A stretch of DNA of 51,622 nt from Pseudomonadota bacterium (GTDB lineage: Bacteria > Pseudomonadota > Gammaproteobacteria > Acidiferrobacterales > UBA6901). The stretch's first letter is position 1. The number at the start of each line of letters is the position of its first letter. Location of the stretch: positions 1-51,622 of the forward strand of contig JAJYEK010000012.1 of the NCBI GenBank assembly GCA_021785795.1, written 5' to 3'. Both the position numbers and the translations under genes were made by a program. The notes under the pieces were generated by a model. The model ran no database searches. It saw nothing but the letters and a program-made list of their open reading frames with translations, and was not told where the DNA came from. Below are positions 1 through 6,861 of the stretch, piece after piece.

Positions 1-414
1 CGCACTCCGGTACCAGGCCACGACAAGCTCCGGCACCAGCGCGGCCGCTGGTGCCCGGATGACCAGTTCCTCGTCCCGGCGCACCACCTCGGGTCTGGTC
101 CCCTCCGCCAGGCGCTGCCGCAAGATAAGCGTCCCGTCGAGCAGAGGCAGCCGTGCACCGTCTTCCAGCGGAAATCGGGGCAGCGGGGGGTATTCCCGCA
201 GCGCCCGCTGCTTGGATTGGATCCATTGCCAATGCGCCCGCACGAAATCATTGATCTCTGTGCGCTGCGCCGATGCGGGCGCGGCTACGCGGAGTTCGCC
301 TCCAGGCAGAACCTGAATGCAGATCGTTGAGCGGCGCGCACTCAGCCTGAGCGTGTAATGAAGCAGCACGCCACCGCAGTCAAGGCTGCGCCGTTCGGCC
401 GGGGCAGGCGCCAC
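1..414 (-). CDS. YgjP/DUF45-type metallopeptidase (N-terminal part)
   Basis: The reading frame is open from a GTG at 414 down to the left edge and is cut there, so only the N-terminal ~138 residues are visible. The protein has the start typical of YgjP/DUF45 (SprT/M48-like) zinc metallopeptidases: a beta-rich 'HYTLRLSARRS' segment, 'PGGELRVAAPASA', and a helix 'EINDFVRAHWQWI'. The catalytic HExxH would lie beyond the edge, so activity cannot be judged. The GTG directly follows the TGA of the upstream rubredoxin (TGAGTG), so the two are probably translationally coupled. There is no ATG near the expected N terminus, which is why the GTG is chosen. The family assignment rests on the N-terminal pattern alone. 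Confidence 0.72.
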   Translation of the reverse strand, partial: MAPAPAERRSLDCGGVLLHYTLRLSARRSTICIQVLPGGELRVAAPASAQRTEINDFVRAHWQWIQSKQRALREYPPLPRFPLEDGARLPLLDGTLILRQRLAEGTRPEVVRRDEELVIRAPAAALVPELVVAWYRSA

Positions 415-579
415 TCAGATCTCGATCATCTCGAATTCATCCTTGGTCGCACCGCAGTCCGGGCACTTCCAGGTCTCCGGCAGGTCTTTCCACTCAGTGC
501 CTGCCGGGATTCCCTGCTCCGGAATCCCCTTTTCTTCCTCGTAAATGAATCCGCAAATCACGCACATGTATGCCTTCAT
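415..579 (-). CDS. Rubredoxin
   Basis: A 54-residue one-iron electron carrier of the cytoplasm. The two CxxC knuckles that hold the Fe(SCys)4 centre are intact: 'MCVICGFIYEEE' near the N terminus and 'WKCPDCGATKDEFE' near the C terminus. The start at 579 (MKAYMCV) is preferred over an in-frame ATG eight codons upstream because GAGGAA stands just before it and because it matches the usual rubredoxin N terminus. Its stop abuts the GTG of the DUF45 protein. The gene is divergent from hemH. The redox partner is unknown. In many gammaproteobacteria rubredoxin lies near thiD/thiE/hemL, as here. Confidence 0.95.
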   Translation of the reverse strand: MKAYMCVICGFIYEEEKGIPEQGIPAGTEWKDLPETWKCPDCGATKDEFEMIEI

Positions 580-713
580 GCTGTTCCTCAAGTGCTCTCC
601 CAAATTCTATTCCCCGCAGGGATGTCCCCGACCATGGGGTTCCCCTCCCTGCCGGCCAGACCCCGGTCCGGAAAGCCGCCCCGATGCAAAATTCTGGCAT
701 GTTTCGCGGGCTG

Positions 714-743
714 GTGAAATGCACGGGCAGCCCGCGGTACAAT
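714..743 (+). promoter_or_regulatory. Possible sigma70 promoter of hemH
   Basis: GTGAAA (714–719) and TACAAT (738–743) are separated by 18 bp and resemble -35 and -10 boxes. A start near 750 would put the upstream in-frame ATG at 742 outside the transcript and favour the ATG at 775 for hemH. This is pattern matching only. Confidence 0.35.
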
Positions 744-774
744 GCTGCTCCGACCGCATGCAATATCCCTGTCC

Positions 775-1749
775 ATGGAACGCAAGACCGCCGTCGTGCT
801 ATTCAATCTGGGTGGCCCCGATTCCCTGGATGCGGTGGAGCCATTTCTGTATAACCTGTTTTCGGACCCCGACATATTCAGATTGCCGCTGGCGTTCCTG
901 ACCCAGCGTGTCTTTGCGCGCCTCCTCTCCCGCCGGCGCGTAGCCCCGGCGCGCGCAGGATATGCCGCGATCGGCGGCAAATCGCCGCTGCTCGACAATA
1001 CCCGCCGGCAGGCCGAGGCGCTGCAGCGTGCCCTGCAGGAGCACGGTCCGTTCGAGGTGTTCATCTGCATGCGCTACTGGAATCCGCGCGCGACCGAGGT
1101 TGTATCCCGACTCAAGGATCGCGGCCATACGCACGTCGTGCTGATGCCGCTCTATCCGCAGTACTCAGTCACGACGACCGGGAGCTCCTATAACGAGTTC
1201 ATGCGCGAATGCGAGCGCCAGAACTATCGTGCTGCCACGAGGCTGATCCGCCAGTGGCATGATGCGCACGATTATCAGCAGGCGATCATCAGCAGCATCA
1301 GCGCAGAAATCGCCAAATTCCCCGACCCCGATCCGGCGCACGTGTCGCTCCTGTTCTCCGCGCATGGACTGCCGCAGAAAATCGTCGACCGGGGCGATCC
1401 CTACGAGCAGCAGATTCGCGCCACTTTCGAGGCGCTGAATCGCCAGCTTGGCTGGCCAGACGTCACCCTCTGCTACCAAAGCCGGGTCGGTCCGCTCAAG
1501 TGGCTGCAACCCTATACCGACGATGTCATCCGCGAAAAGGGCCGCGGTGGCGTCCGCCAGCTGTTGATCTACCCCATCGCCTTTGTGTCGGATCATACCG
1601 AAACGTTGTACGAGCTCGGTATCCTTTATCGGAAAGTCGCCGCGGATGCGGGAATTGAACACTACCGGGTGGCGCCGGCGCTCAATGATGATCCGCTCTT
1701 GATCCGGGCCCTGGAAAGGCTCATCCTTGCGGAGGCCAAGCAGCTATGA
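775..1749 (+). CDS. hemH: Ferrochelatase
   Basis: Inserts Fe2+ into protoporphyrin IX, the last step of protohaem synthesis; cytoplasmic or membrane-associated. The 324-residue product carries the family blocks in order: 'VVLFNLGGPDSLDAV' at the N terminus, 'LMPLYPQYSVTTTGSS', 'LFSAHGLPQKIVDRGDPY' with the metal-binding His, 'CYQSRVGPLKWLQPYT' and 'FVSDHTETLYELGI' with the conserved Glu. The length is normal. An upstream in-frame ATG at 742 would add 11 unlikely residues; neither start has a clear ribosome-binding site. The stop overlaps the thiD start (ATGA). This is the first gene of a hemH–thiD–thiE–hemL run that pairs haem and thiamine synthesis. No Fe-S cysteine cluster is apparent at the C terminus. 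Confidence 0.95.
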   Translation: MERKTAVVLFNLGGPDSLDAVEPFLYNLFSDPDIFRLPLAFLTQRVFARLLSRRRVAPARAGYAAIGGKSPLLDNTRRQAEALQRALQEHGPFEVFICMRYWNPRATEVVSRLKDRGHTHVVLMPLYPQYSVTTTGSSYNEFMRECERQNYRAATRLIRQWHDAHDYQQAIISSISAEIAKFPDPDPAHVSLLFSAHGLPQKIVDRGDPYEQQIRATFEALNRQLGWPDVTLCYQSRVGPLKWLQPYTDDVIREKGRGGVRQLLIYPIAFVSDHTETLYELGILYRKVAADAGIEHYRVAPALNDDPLLIRALERLILAEAKQL

Positions 1750-2561
1750 CTACATCACGCCTCCCGGTGGTCCTCGTATTTGCCGGCAATGATGCGACCG
1801 GCGGCGCCGGACTGCAGGCTGACATCCAAGCTCTTACGAGCCTGGGCTGCCACCCGGCCCCTGTTGTCACCGCCATCACGGTCCAGGACACGATTGGCGT
1901 GAAGCAGTTCAGTTCGGTCGAATCCGGCCTGGTCATTGCACAGGCACGCGCCGTCCTCGAGGACATGCCGGTAGCGGCGTTCAAGACGGGAATGCTCGGC
2001 AGCGTTGCGAATCTCACCGCGATCGCCGGGATTGTGGAAGACTATCCGGAGATTCCGCTTATCGTGGACCCGGTCATGGCTTCCGGGCAGGGCGATGAGC
2101 TCGTCGAGGAGCCTATCGAAGATGCGCTGCGCGCGCTGCTGATTCCGCAGGCTACGCTGATCACGCCAAACAGTATCGAGGCGCGGCGCCTGGCGCCCGA
2201 CGCCGACACACTGGATGCCTGCGCTCAGCAACTGCTGTCGGACGGATGCAGGTTCGTGCTCATTACCGGTACCCACGAAAACACGCCCAAGGTCGTCAAT
2301 CGCTTTTACGGCAACCGCCGCCTGCTGGACACATTTTCGTGGGAACGTCTCCCCGGCAGCTACCATGGTTCGGGTTGCACGCTCGCCTCCGCCTGTGCCG
2401 CGACTTTCGCGCACGGATTCGACCCAGTCGACGCCGTTGCCGAGGCGCAGGACTACACCTGGAATGCGATCAGCCACGGGCAGCGCCTCGGCATGGGCCA
2501 ATATTTGCCGGACCGCCTCTATTGGGCTCGTTCCGAGCCGGAAGAAGAGGATTTGCCATGA
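1746..2561 (+). CDS. thiD: Hydroxymethylpyrimidine/phosphomethylpyrimidine kinase
   Basis: Phosphorylates HMP and HMP-phosphate to HMP-pyrophosphate for thiamine synthesis; a cytosolic ribokinase-fold enzyme. The 271 residues show the substrate loop 'GNDATGGAGLQADIQ', 'VDPVMASGQGDELVE', 'LITPNSIEARRL', and the C-terminal anion-hole/phosphate segment 'GSYHGSGCTLASACAA' with the conserved GxGC. The length is typical. The start overlaps the hemH stop by 4 nt and the stop overlaps the thiE start by 4 nt, so the three are translated as one coupled operon. Confidence 0.95.
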   Translation: MTTSRLPVVLVFAGNDATGGAGLQADIQALTSLGCHPAPVVTAITVQDTIGVKQFSSVESGLVIAQARAVLEDMPVAAFKTGMLGSVANLTAIAGIVEDYPEIPLIVDPVMASGQGDELVEEPIEDALRALLIPQATLITPNSIEARRLAPDADTLDACAQQLLSDGCRFVLITGTHENTPKVVNRFYGNRRLLDTFSWERLPGSYHGSGCTLASACAATFAHGFDPVDAVAEAQDYTWNAISHGQRLGMGQYLPDRLYWARSEPEEEDLP

Positions 2562-3274
2562 CAATCGCGCCTGGACCGTCGCGTGGCCTGGATCCCGGTG
2601 GCGCGCAGCCGGGCTGTGTCAGGCAGCGGGTGCACGGCCTGTACGTCATTGCCGACCCCGCCTGTCTCGGCGCTCGGCCTCTGGGCACGGCAGTCGAGCA
2701 GGCGCTGCGGGGTGGCGCGCGTATTGTCCAGTACCGCGACAAGGACGCAGATGCCCGTGAGCGCTACCGGCGCGCCGCTGAGCTCGCGCGTCTGTGCAAT
2801 CGGCACGCTGTGCCGTTCATCGTCAACGATGATCCCCGGCTTGCATCCGATGTGGGTGCGCAGGGCGTTCACCTTGGCCGCGACGATGGGGAGGCAGCGT
2901 ACGCGCGCGCGATTCTGGGTCCGGACGCGATCATCGGTATATCGTGCTACAACGAATTCGAGCGCGCCATGCGCGCGGTAGACGCCGGTGCGGACTACGT
3001 CGCCTTTGGCAGCGTCTTTCCTTCCCGGACCAAACCGCGGGCAGTGCGTGCCAGCCACGACCTCCTGCGCCGCGCGCGGTCCGAACTTGGCGTGGCGGTG
3101 GTTGCGATCGGCGGAATTAAACCGGAAAATGGCGCCACCTTGATCGAAGCAGGCGCCGACGCGCTGGCAGTCATTGCCGGGGTCTTCGGCGAGGCCGACG
3201 TCTGCGCGGCTGCAAGCGCCTATGCGCGGCTGTTTCCCGGTTGGCGGCGCGAGCCTGTCAGCGGATCACCATGA
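2558..3274 (+). CDS. thiE: Thiamine-phosphate synthase
   Basis: Joins HMP-PP (made by the upstream ThiD) to the thiazole phosphate, giving thiamine phosphate. It is a TIM barrel with visible family blocks: 'GLYVIADP', '[19 protein letters not shown]', '[18 protein letters not shown]', 'VHLGRDDGE', '[12 protein letters not shown]', '[17 protein letters not shown]' and '[12 protein letters not shown]'. The ATG at 2558 is chosen because it overlaps the thiD stop (ATGA); the frame is open further upstream, but that part is thiD read in another frame. The first ~27 residues before the barrel are low-complexity and unconserved, so translation might begin later. The product is 238 residues, slightly long for the family. 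Confidence 0.94.
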   Translation: MTIAPGPSRGLDPGGAQPGCVRQRVHGLYVIADPACLGARPLGTAVEQALRGGARIVQYRDKDADARERYRRAAELARLCNRHAVPFIVNDDPRLASDVGAQGVHLGRDDGEAAYARAILGPDAIIGISCYNEFERAMRAVDAGADYVAFGSVFPSRTKPRAVRASHDLLRRARSELGVAVVAIGGIKPENGATLIEAGADALAVIAGVFGEADVCAAASAYARLFPGWRREPVSGSP

Positions 3275-3281
3275 CCACCGT

Positions 3282-4586
3282 ATGAGCAAACCCGTGAGCA
3301 AACCCGGCACGTCCAGCATGCTGTTCCAGGAAGCGCGGCGCTGCATACCCGGTGGGGTCAATTCGCCGGTACGGGCCTTTAAGTCGGTAGGTGGAGACCC
3401 GGTGTTCTTTGCCCGCGGGCTCGGAGCCCATTTGTGGGATGAGGACGGCCGACGCTATGTGGACTACGTGGGTTCATGGGGGCCCATGATACTGGGCCAT
3501 GCCGACCCGCGGGTCGTGGAAGCCGTCAAGAATGCGGCTGACAAGGGTCTCGGCTTCGGCGCTCCCACCCGGATCGAGACCGAAATGGCGGAACTGGTCT
3601 GTTCGCTCGTACCATCATTGGAAAAGGTCCGAATGGTGAATTCGGGAACCGAGGCGACAATGAGCGCCATACGTCTGGCTCGCGGGTTCACCGGCCGGGA
3701 CAAGATCGTGAAGTTCGAGGGTTGTTATCACGGCCATTCGGATTCGCTCCTGGTCAAGGCCGGCTCGGGAGCGCTGACATTGGGTGTGCCGACTTCTCCG
3801 GGCGTGCCGGAGGCGCTCGCCCGCAATACCATCACCCTCGAGTACAACAACAGCGAGCAGGTGCGCTCGGTGTTTGCCGAAGAGGGAGGCGAGATCGCAT
3901 GCGTTATCGTCGAACCGGTGGCCGGAAACATGAACTGCGTGCCGCCGGTTGCGGGTTTTCTGGAAGAATTGCGTAGCGTCTGCGATCAGCACGGAGCGGT
4001 GCTGATTTTTGACGAGGTCATGACCGGGTTCCGCGTGGCGATGGGCGGGGCCCAAGCCCTTTACGGCGTCAGGCCGGACCTGACCACGCTGGGCAAGGTG
4101 ATCGGCGGCGGATTGCCGGTTGGAGCCTTTGGTGGCCGGGCCCAGATCATGGACCGGATCGCTCCGGACGGGCCCGTCTACCAAGCGGGGACGCTTTCTG
4201 GCAATCCGCTGGCAATGGCTGCGGGGCTTGCCACCCTCCGGGCGCTGGCACAGCCGGGTTTTCACGAAGCTCTGGCCAGCAAGACCCGCTCGTTGTGCGA
4301 CGGACTTCAGGCGCAGGCGCATGCCGCCGGAATCCCGTTTCTGGCGCAGGCAGTCGGCGGGATGTTCGGTCTCTTTTTTACCCACGAGGAACAGGTCACG
4401 CGCTTCTCCCAGGTGACCGCTTGCGATGTTGGACGCTTTCGGCGCTTTTTCCACGGCATGCTCGACGCCGGCGTCTATCTGGCGCCGTCCGCGTTTGAAG
4501 CGGGCTTCGTGTCGGCCGCCCATACCGACGCGGACATCGCGGCATCGCTGGATGCTGCCGCAGTCGTTTTCCGCAATCTGGCATAA
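3282..4586 (+). CDS. hemL: Glutamate-1-semialdehyde 2,1-aminomutase
   Basis: A PLP enzyme that makes 5-aminolevulinate in the C5 route to tetrapyrroles. 434 residues, the usual length. Clear blocks: '[18 protein letters not shown]', '[15 protein letters not shown]', '[18 protein letters not shown]', '[16 protein letters not shown]', '[11 protein letters not shown]' with the PLP Asp, and '[18 protein letters not shown]' with the Schiff-base Lys at about residue 272. The ATG at 3282 follows the thiE stop by 7 nt and gives the standard N terminus; the frame upstream belongs to thiE. A terminator directly follows. Together with hemH this brings an early and the final step of haem synthesis into one operon. 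Confidence 0.96.
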   Translation: MSKPVSKPGTSSMLFQEARRCIPGGVNSPVRAFKSVGGDPVFFARGLGAHLWDEDGRRYVDYVGSWGPMILGHADPRVVEAVKNAADKGLGFGAPTRIETEMAELVCSLVPSLEKVRMVNSGTEATMSAIRLARGFTGRDKIVKFEGCYHGHSDSLLVKAGSGALTLGVPTSPGVPEALARNTITLEYNNSEQVRSVFAEEGGEIACVIVEPVAGNMNCVPPVAGFLEELRSVCDQHGAVLIFDEVMTGFRVAMGGAQALYGVRPDLTTLGKVIGGGLPVGAFGGRAQIMDRIAPDGPVYQAGTLSGNPLAMAAGLATLRALAQPGFHEALASKTRSLCDGLQAQAHAAGIPFLAQAVGGMFGLFFTHEEQVTRFSQVTACDVGRFRRFFHGMLDAGVYLAPSAFEAGFVSAAHTDADIAASLDAAAVVFRNLA

Positions 4587-4588
4587 AA

Positions 4589-4615
4589 AAAGGCCGGGGC
4601 TTTGCCCCGGCCTTT
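4589..4615. terminator. Rho-independent terminator after hemL
   Basis: A perfect 12-bp stem, AAAGGCCGGGGC / GCCCCGGCCTTT, with a 3-nt loop lies three bases after the hemL stop, with A-run and T-run on the two flanks. It should work for the hemL operon and may also stop minus-strand transcription from the 4673–4909 gene. Confidence 0.9.
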
Positions 4616-4672
4616 GAGGCCCACACCCCGGCACGCTGGTCCTGGTTTTGTTGTTCCCCTTGTTCCCCTGAC

Positions 4673-4909
4673 TCAGCTCGAAAGGATGTATTCGTCGCCG
4701 AATTTCACCGCCGCCACGTGTGGGCGCAGCGTATCGTCGCTCAGTGCGATATCGACGCCCAGGATCGCAGTCACGTCGTCATGATCCCGCACGCCAGGAA
4801 GTTCTTCGCGCAGATAGCCGTAGTGCGTCTCGTTCATGTAGACCAGATTGGGCCGCACTCCATGATTCTTCTCATAGCTGCTTACCAGGCTGACAATAAA
4901 GCTGAGCAT
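4673..4909 (-). CDS. Small conserved-looking protein of unknown function
   Basis: A 78-residue ORF preceded by AGGAG seven bases before its ATG. It is acidic and soluble, with no signal peptide, Cys pairs or membrane segment. Visible features are an N-terminal helix 'MLSFIVSLVSSYEKNHG', 'RPNLVYMNETHYGYLREEL' and a C-terminal beta-like stretch 'HVAAVKFGDEYILSS'. I do not recognise a family. The regular codon usage and good ribosome-binding site support a real gene. It is monocistronic, with the hemL terminator hairpin just downstream. Confidence 0.65.
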   Translation of the reverse strand: MLSFIVSLVSSYEKNHGVRPNLVYMNETHYGYLREELPGVRDHDDVTAILGVDIALSDDTLRPHVAAVKFGDEYILSS

Positions 4910-5212
4910 GATGGCTACTCCTGTCCGATCCGGCCCGAGGTCTGTCTATTCGCACGACTGCCCTCAGGGCGCGCTGGTTTCGTTGCTTTGATGAACGTAC
5001 GAGCAAGAGCTATGCCAGGATGGCGCCAGGATGCAATATGTTGTTTCAAATGGGATTAATTGGCGGTTCGGCGGGGACTGCACCCTTCACGGGATGCGCG
5101 CCAGGGCAGGGGTGACGCCCATGGGCAGAAGAACGAACCGAAATCCGGGAGCGCGGGCCAGAAACCCGCCTAGGACTGATTGTCGGTCCCAGGCGGGGTG
5201 TTGCGGCGGCGC
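4910..5212. other. Intergenic stretch without a recognised gene
   Basis: 303 bp between the start of the 78-residue protein and the stop of cytochrome c4. It should hold the promoter of the former and the 3' end of the latter. I see no conserved ORF, tRNA or convincing T-tailed hairpin. Confidence 0.5.
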
Positions 5213-5821
5213 CTAGTGCAGGCCCTGGATGTACTGGGAAACCGCGTTGATCTGGGCCAGCGACATGCGGAAGGCAATGCTCTGCATGATGTGGTCGTCA
5301 TTCGTACGCTGTCCGTTCTTGAAGGCAACGAGCTGCGCCTCGACATAGGCCGCATGCTGTCCCGCCAGGCGCGGGAAACGCGGCGGAATGCCCGCACCGG
5401 CCGGCCCGTGGCAGCTCATGCAAGCCGATATTCCGAACTTTCTGTTTCCTCCGCGAAAAAGCCGCTCCCCGAGCATGATTGTGTCCGGGCTGGCCTTCGT
5501 GACCCCCGGGGCCGGCTTTTGGCTCGAAAAATACGCGGCGACATCCTCCATGTCCTGCTTCGAGAGAGAAGCAGCCATTCCTGACATGATCGGGTTGGTG
5601 CGCTTGCCATCCTTGAAATCGGTGAGCTGCTTGACCAGGTAGCCCGCGCTTTGCCCGGCAAGTTTCGGATAGGCTGGACTGGCGCTATTCCCGTCAACAC
5701 CGTGGCACGCCTGGCATGCGACTGATCTCGCCTTGCCCGCGGCCGCATTGCCCGCCGCGTGAGCGATGGTTATGGAACCGGCAACGAACAAACCCAGAAA
5801 CAGCGCTACTTGCTTGTGCAT
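5213..5821 (-). CDS. Dihaem cytochrome c4
   Basis: A periplasmic dihaem electron carrier that usually donates to terminal oxidases. 202 residues with a cleavable signal peptide (about residues 1–23, ending 'IAHAA'). Two similar c-type domains follow, each with one haem site: CQACH at residues 36–40 and CMSCH at 134–138. Candidate axial Met residues are in 'NPIMSGMA' and 'DDHIMQSIA'. The internal duplication ('PKLAGQSAGYLVKQLTDF' against 'PRLAGQHAAYVEAQLVAF') is the hallmark of cytochrome c4. It is divergent from engB, an arrangement common in gammaproteobacteria. Confidence 0.93.
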   Translation of the reverse strand: MHKQVALFLGLFVAGSITIAHAAGNAAAGKARSVACQACHGVDGNSASPAYPKLAGQSAGYLVKQLTDFKDGKRTNPIMSGMAASLSKQDMEDVAAYFSSQKPAPGVTKASPDTIMLGERLFRGGNRKFGISACMSCHGPAGAGIPPRFPRLAGQHAAYVEAQLVAFKNGQRTNDDHIMQSIAFRMSLAQINAVSQYIQGLH

Positions 5822-6043
5822 AATACCCCCCTTGATTTACCGCCCACGGACTCCTGATCGGTACCAGACGGACAAGAACCCTCCCCAGGAAACCTCGCCG
5901 CAATGCTACACTGTCGAACCCAGGTGGCATGCCCCAGGACGAAAAGCTTGCGCGATTCGGGCATCGGGCGGCCCCTGAAAAATCGGGCCAATCAGGCCTG
6001 ACCAGCGGCGCCCTATATACCAAGAGCCTGTCCCGAGGTCAAT

Positions 6044-6766
6044 TTGCCGAAGCAAGTAATCGACACTTTTTTCCCCGAGGTGACTTTTCTCATAAGTGCT
6101 GACGCCCCGGAACAGCTGCCTACCGACCGCGGCGCGGAGGTGGCGTTCGCCGGGCGTTCCAACGCCGGCAAGTCCAGCGCGCTCAACGCGATAGCCGGCC
6201 GCCGTATGCTTGCGCGTACCAGTAAAGTGCCGGGCCGGACCCGGCTGATCAATTTCTTTGCGGCCGGCTCGTCGCGCCGCTTAGTGGACCTGCCCGGCTA
6301 TGGCTATGCCAGGGTGCCGGCGGCGGTAAGGGAGCGGTGGCAGGATTCGATAGCCGCTTTTCTCGGCCATCGGCATTGCTTGCGTGGCGTCGTGATGGTC
6401 GTCGACAGCCGGCAACTGCTCGGACCGCTCGACTGGCAGATGCTGGACTGGTGCCAAAGCATGAGGTTGCCTGTCCACCTGCTTCTCAGCAAGTGCGACA
6501 AGCTGGGTCATGGTGCTGCGGCAGAGGCGCTCGCCGCCACGCGCCGGATGCTGGATGATGCCGGCATGTCCGTTTCGGCACAGCTGTTCTCGGCGAACAC
6601 CCGTGAAGGCGTTGGCGAGGTCCGGGCCCTTGTTCTCCAGTGGCTTGGGCCAGCCCGGGATGAAGGCAAAAAAAACCCCGGAAACAAGGGGAGAGAGTCC
6701 GGGGCTTACAAGCAATCCCGGAGAAACCTCCGGGACTTTCCCCGCTCAGGGAGGAGGAGCGGGTAG
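6044..6766 (+). CDS. engB: Ribosome-biogenesis GTP-binding protein EngB (YsxC/YihA)
   Basis: A GTPase needed for 50S assembly. G-motifs: 'AFAGRSNAGKSS' (G1), 'LVDLPGYGYA' (G3) and 'LLLSKCDKLG' (G4, the usual TKxD being SKCD). Translation probably begins at the TTG at 6044, with GAGG six bases upstream; no ATG fits the N terminus. The product is 240 residues, longer than the usual ~200–215. The extra ~30 residues at the C terminus (from 'KKNPGNKGRESG') are basic, low-complexity and encoded by DNA that also forms hairpins serving as the polA terminator. The tail is therefore probably a by-product of the terminator rather than a domain. Confidence 0.92.
   Translation: MPKQVIDTFFPEVTFLISADAPEQLPTDRGAEVAFAGRSNAGKSSALNAIAGRRMLARTSKVPGRTRLINFFAAGSSRRLVDLPGYGYARVPAAVRERWQDSIAAFLGHRHCLRGVVMVVDSRQLLGPLDWQMLDWCQSMRLPVHLLLSKCDKLGHGAAAEALAATRRMLDDAGMSVSAQLFSANTREGVGEVRALVLQWLGPARDEGKKNPGNKGRESGAYKQSRRNLRDFPRSGRRSG
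6668..6704 (-). terminator. polA terminator embedded in the 3' end of engB
   Basis: Read on the minus strand: CCCCGG, a 17-nt loop, CCGGGG, then a run of eight T (the A-run is at 6668–6675 on the plus strand). This is a standard Rho-independent shape for transcripts coming from polA, about 160 bp past its stop. It lies wholly inside the engB coding frame. Confidence 0.7.
6716..6735. terminator. Second hairpin in the engB/polA convergent region
   Basis: A perfect 8-bp stem TCCCGGAG / CTCCGGGA with a 4-base loop, still within the engB frame. It lacks a long T-run on the plus strand, so it is either a weak engB terminator or part of a compound terminator with the hairpin at 6668–6704. Confidence 0.45.
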
Positions 6767-6861
6767 GACGAATTAACGTCCATACTCCAAAGACCGCCGG
6801 TGTCGGCGAAAGTTCCTGGCCCCAGAATTCGCTGTGCCCGCCGGCCCCGTGACGGCGGGAT

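Noticed and set aside
2246..2557. N-terminal extension of thiE
   Set aside because: Overlaps thiD in another frame; the ATGA overlap at 2558 gives the normal start.
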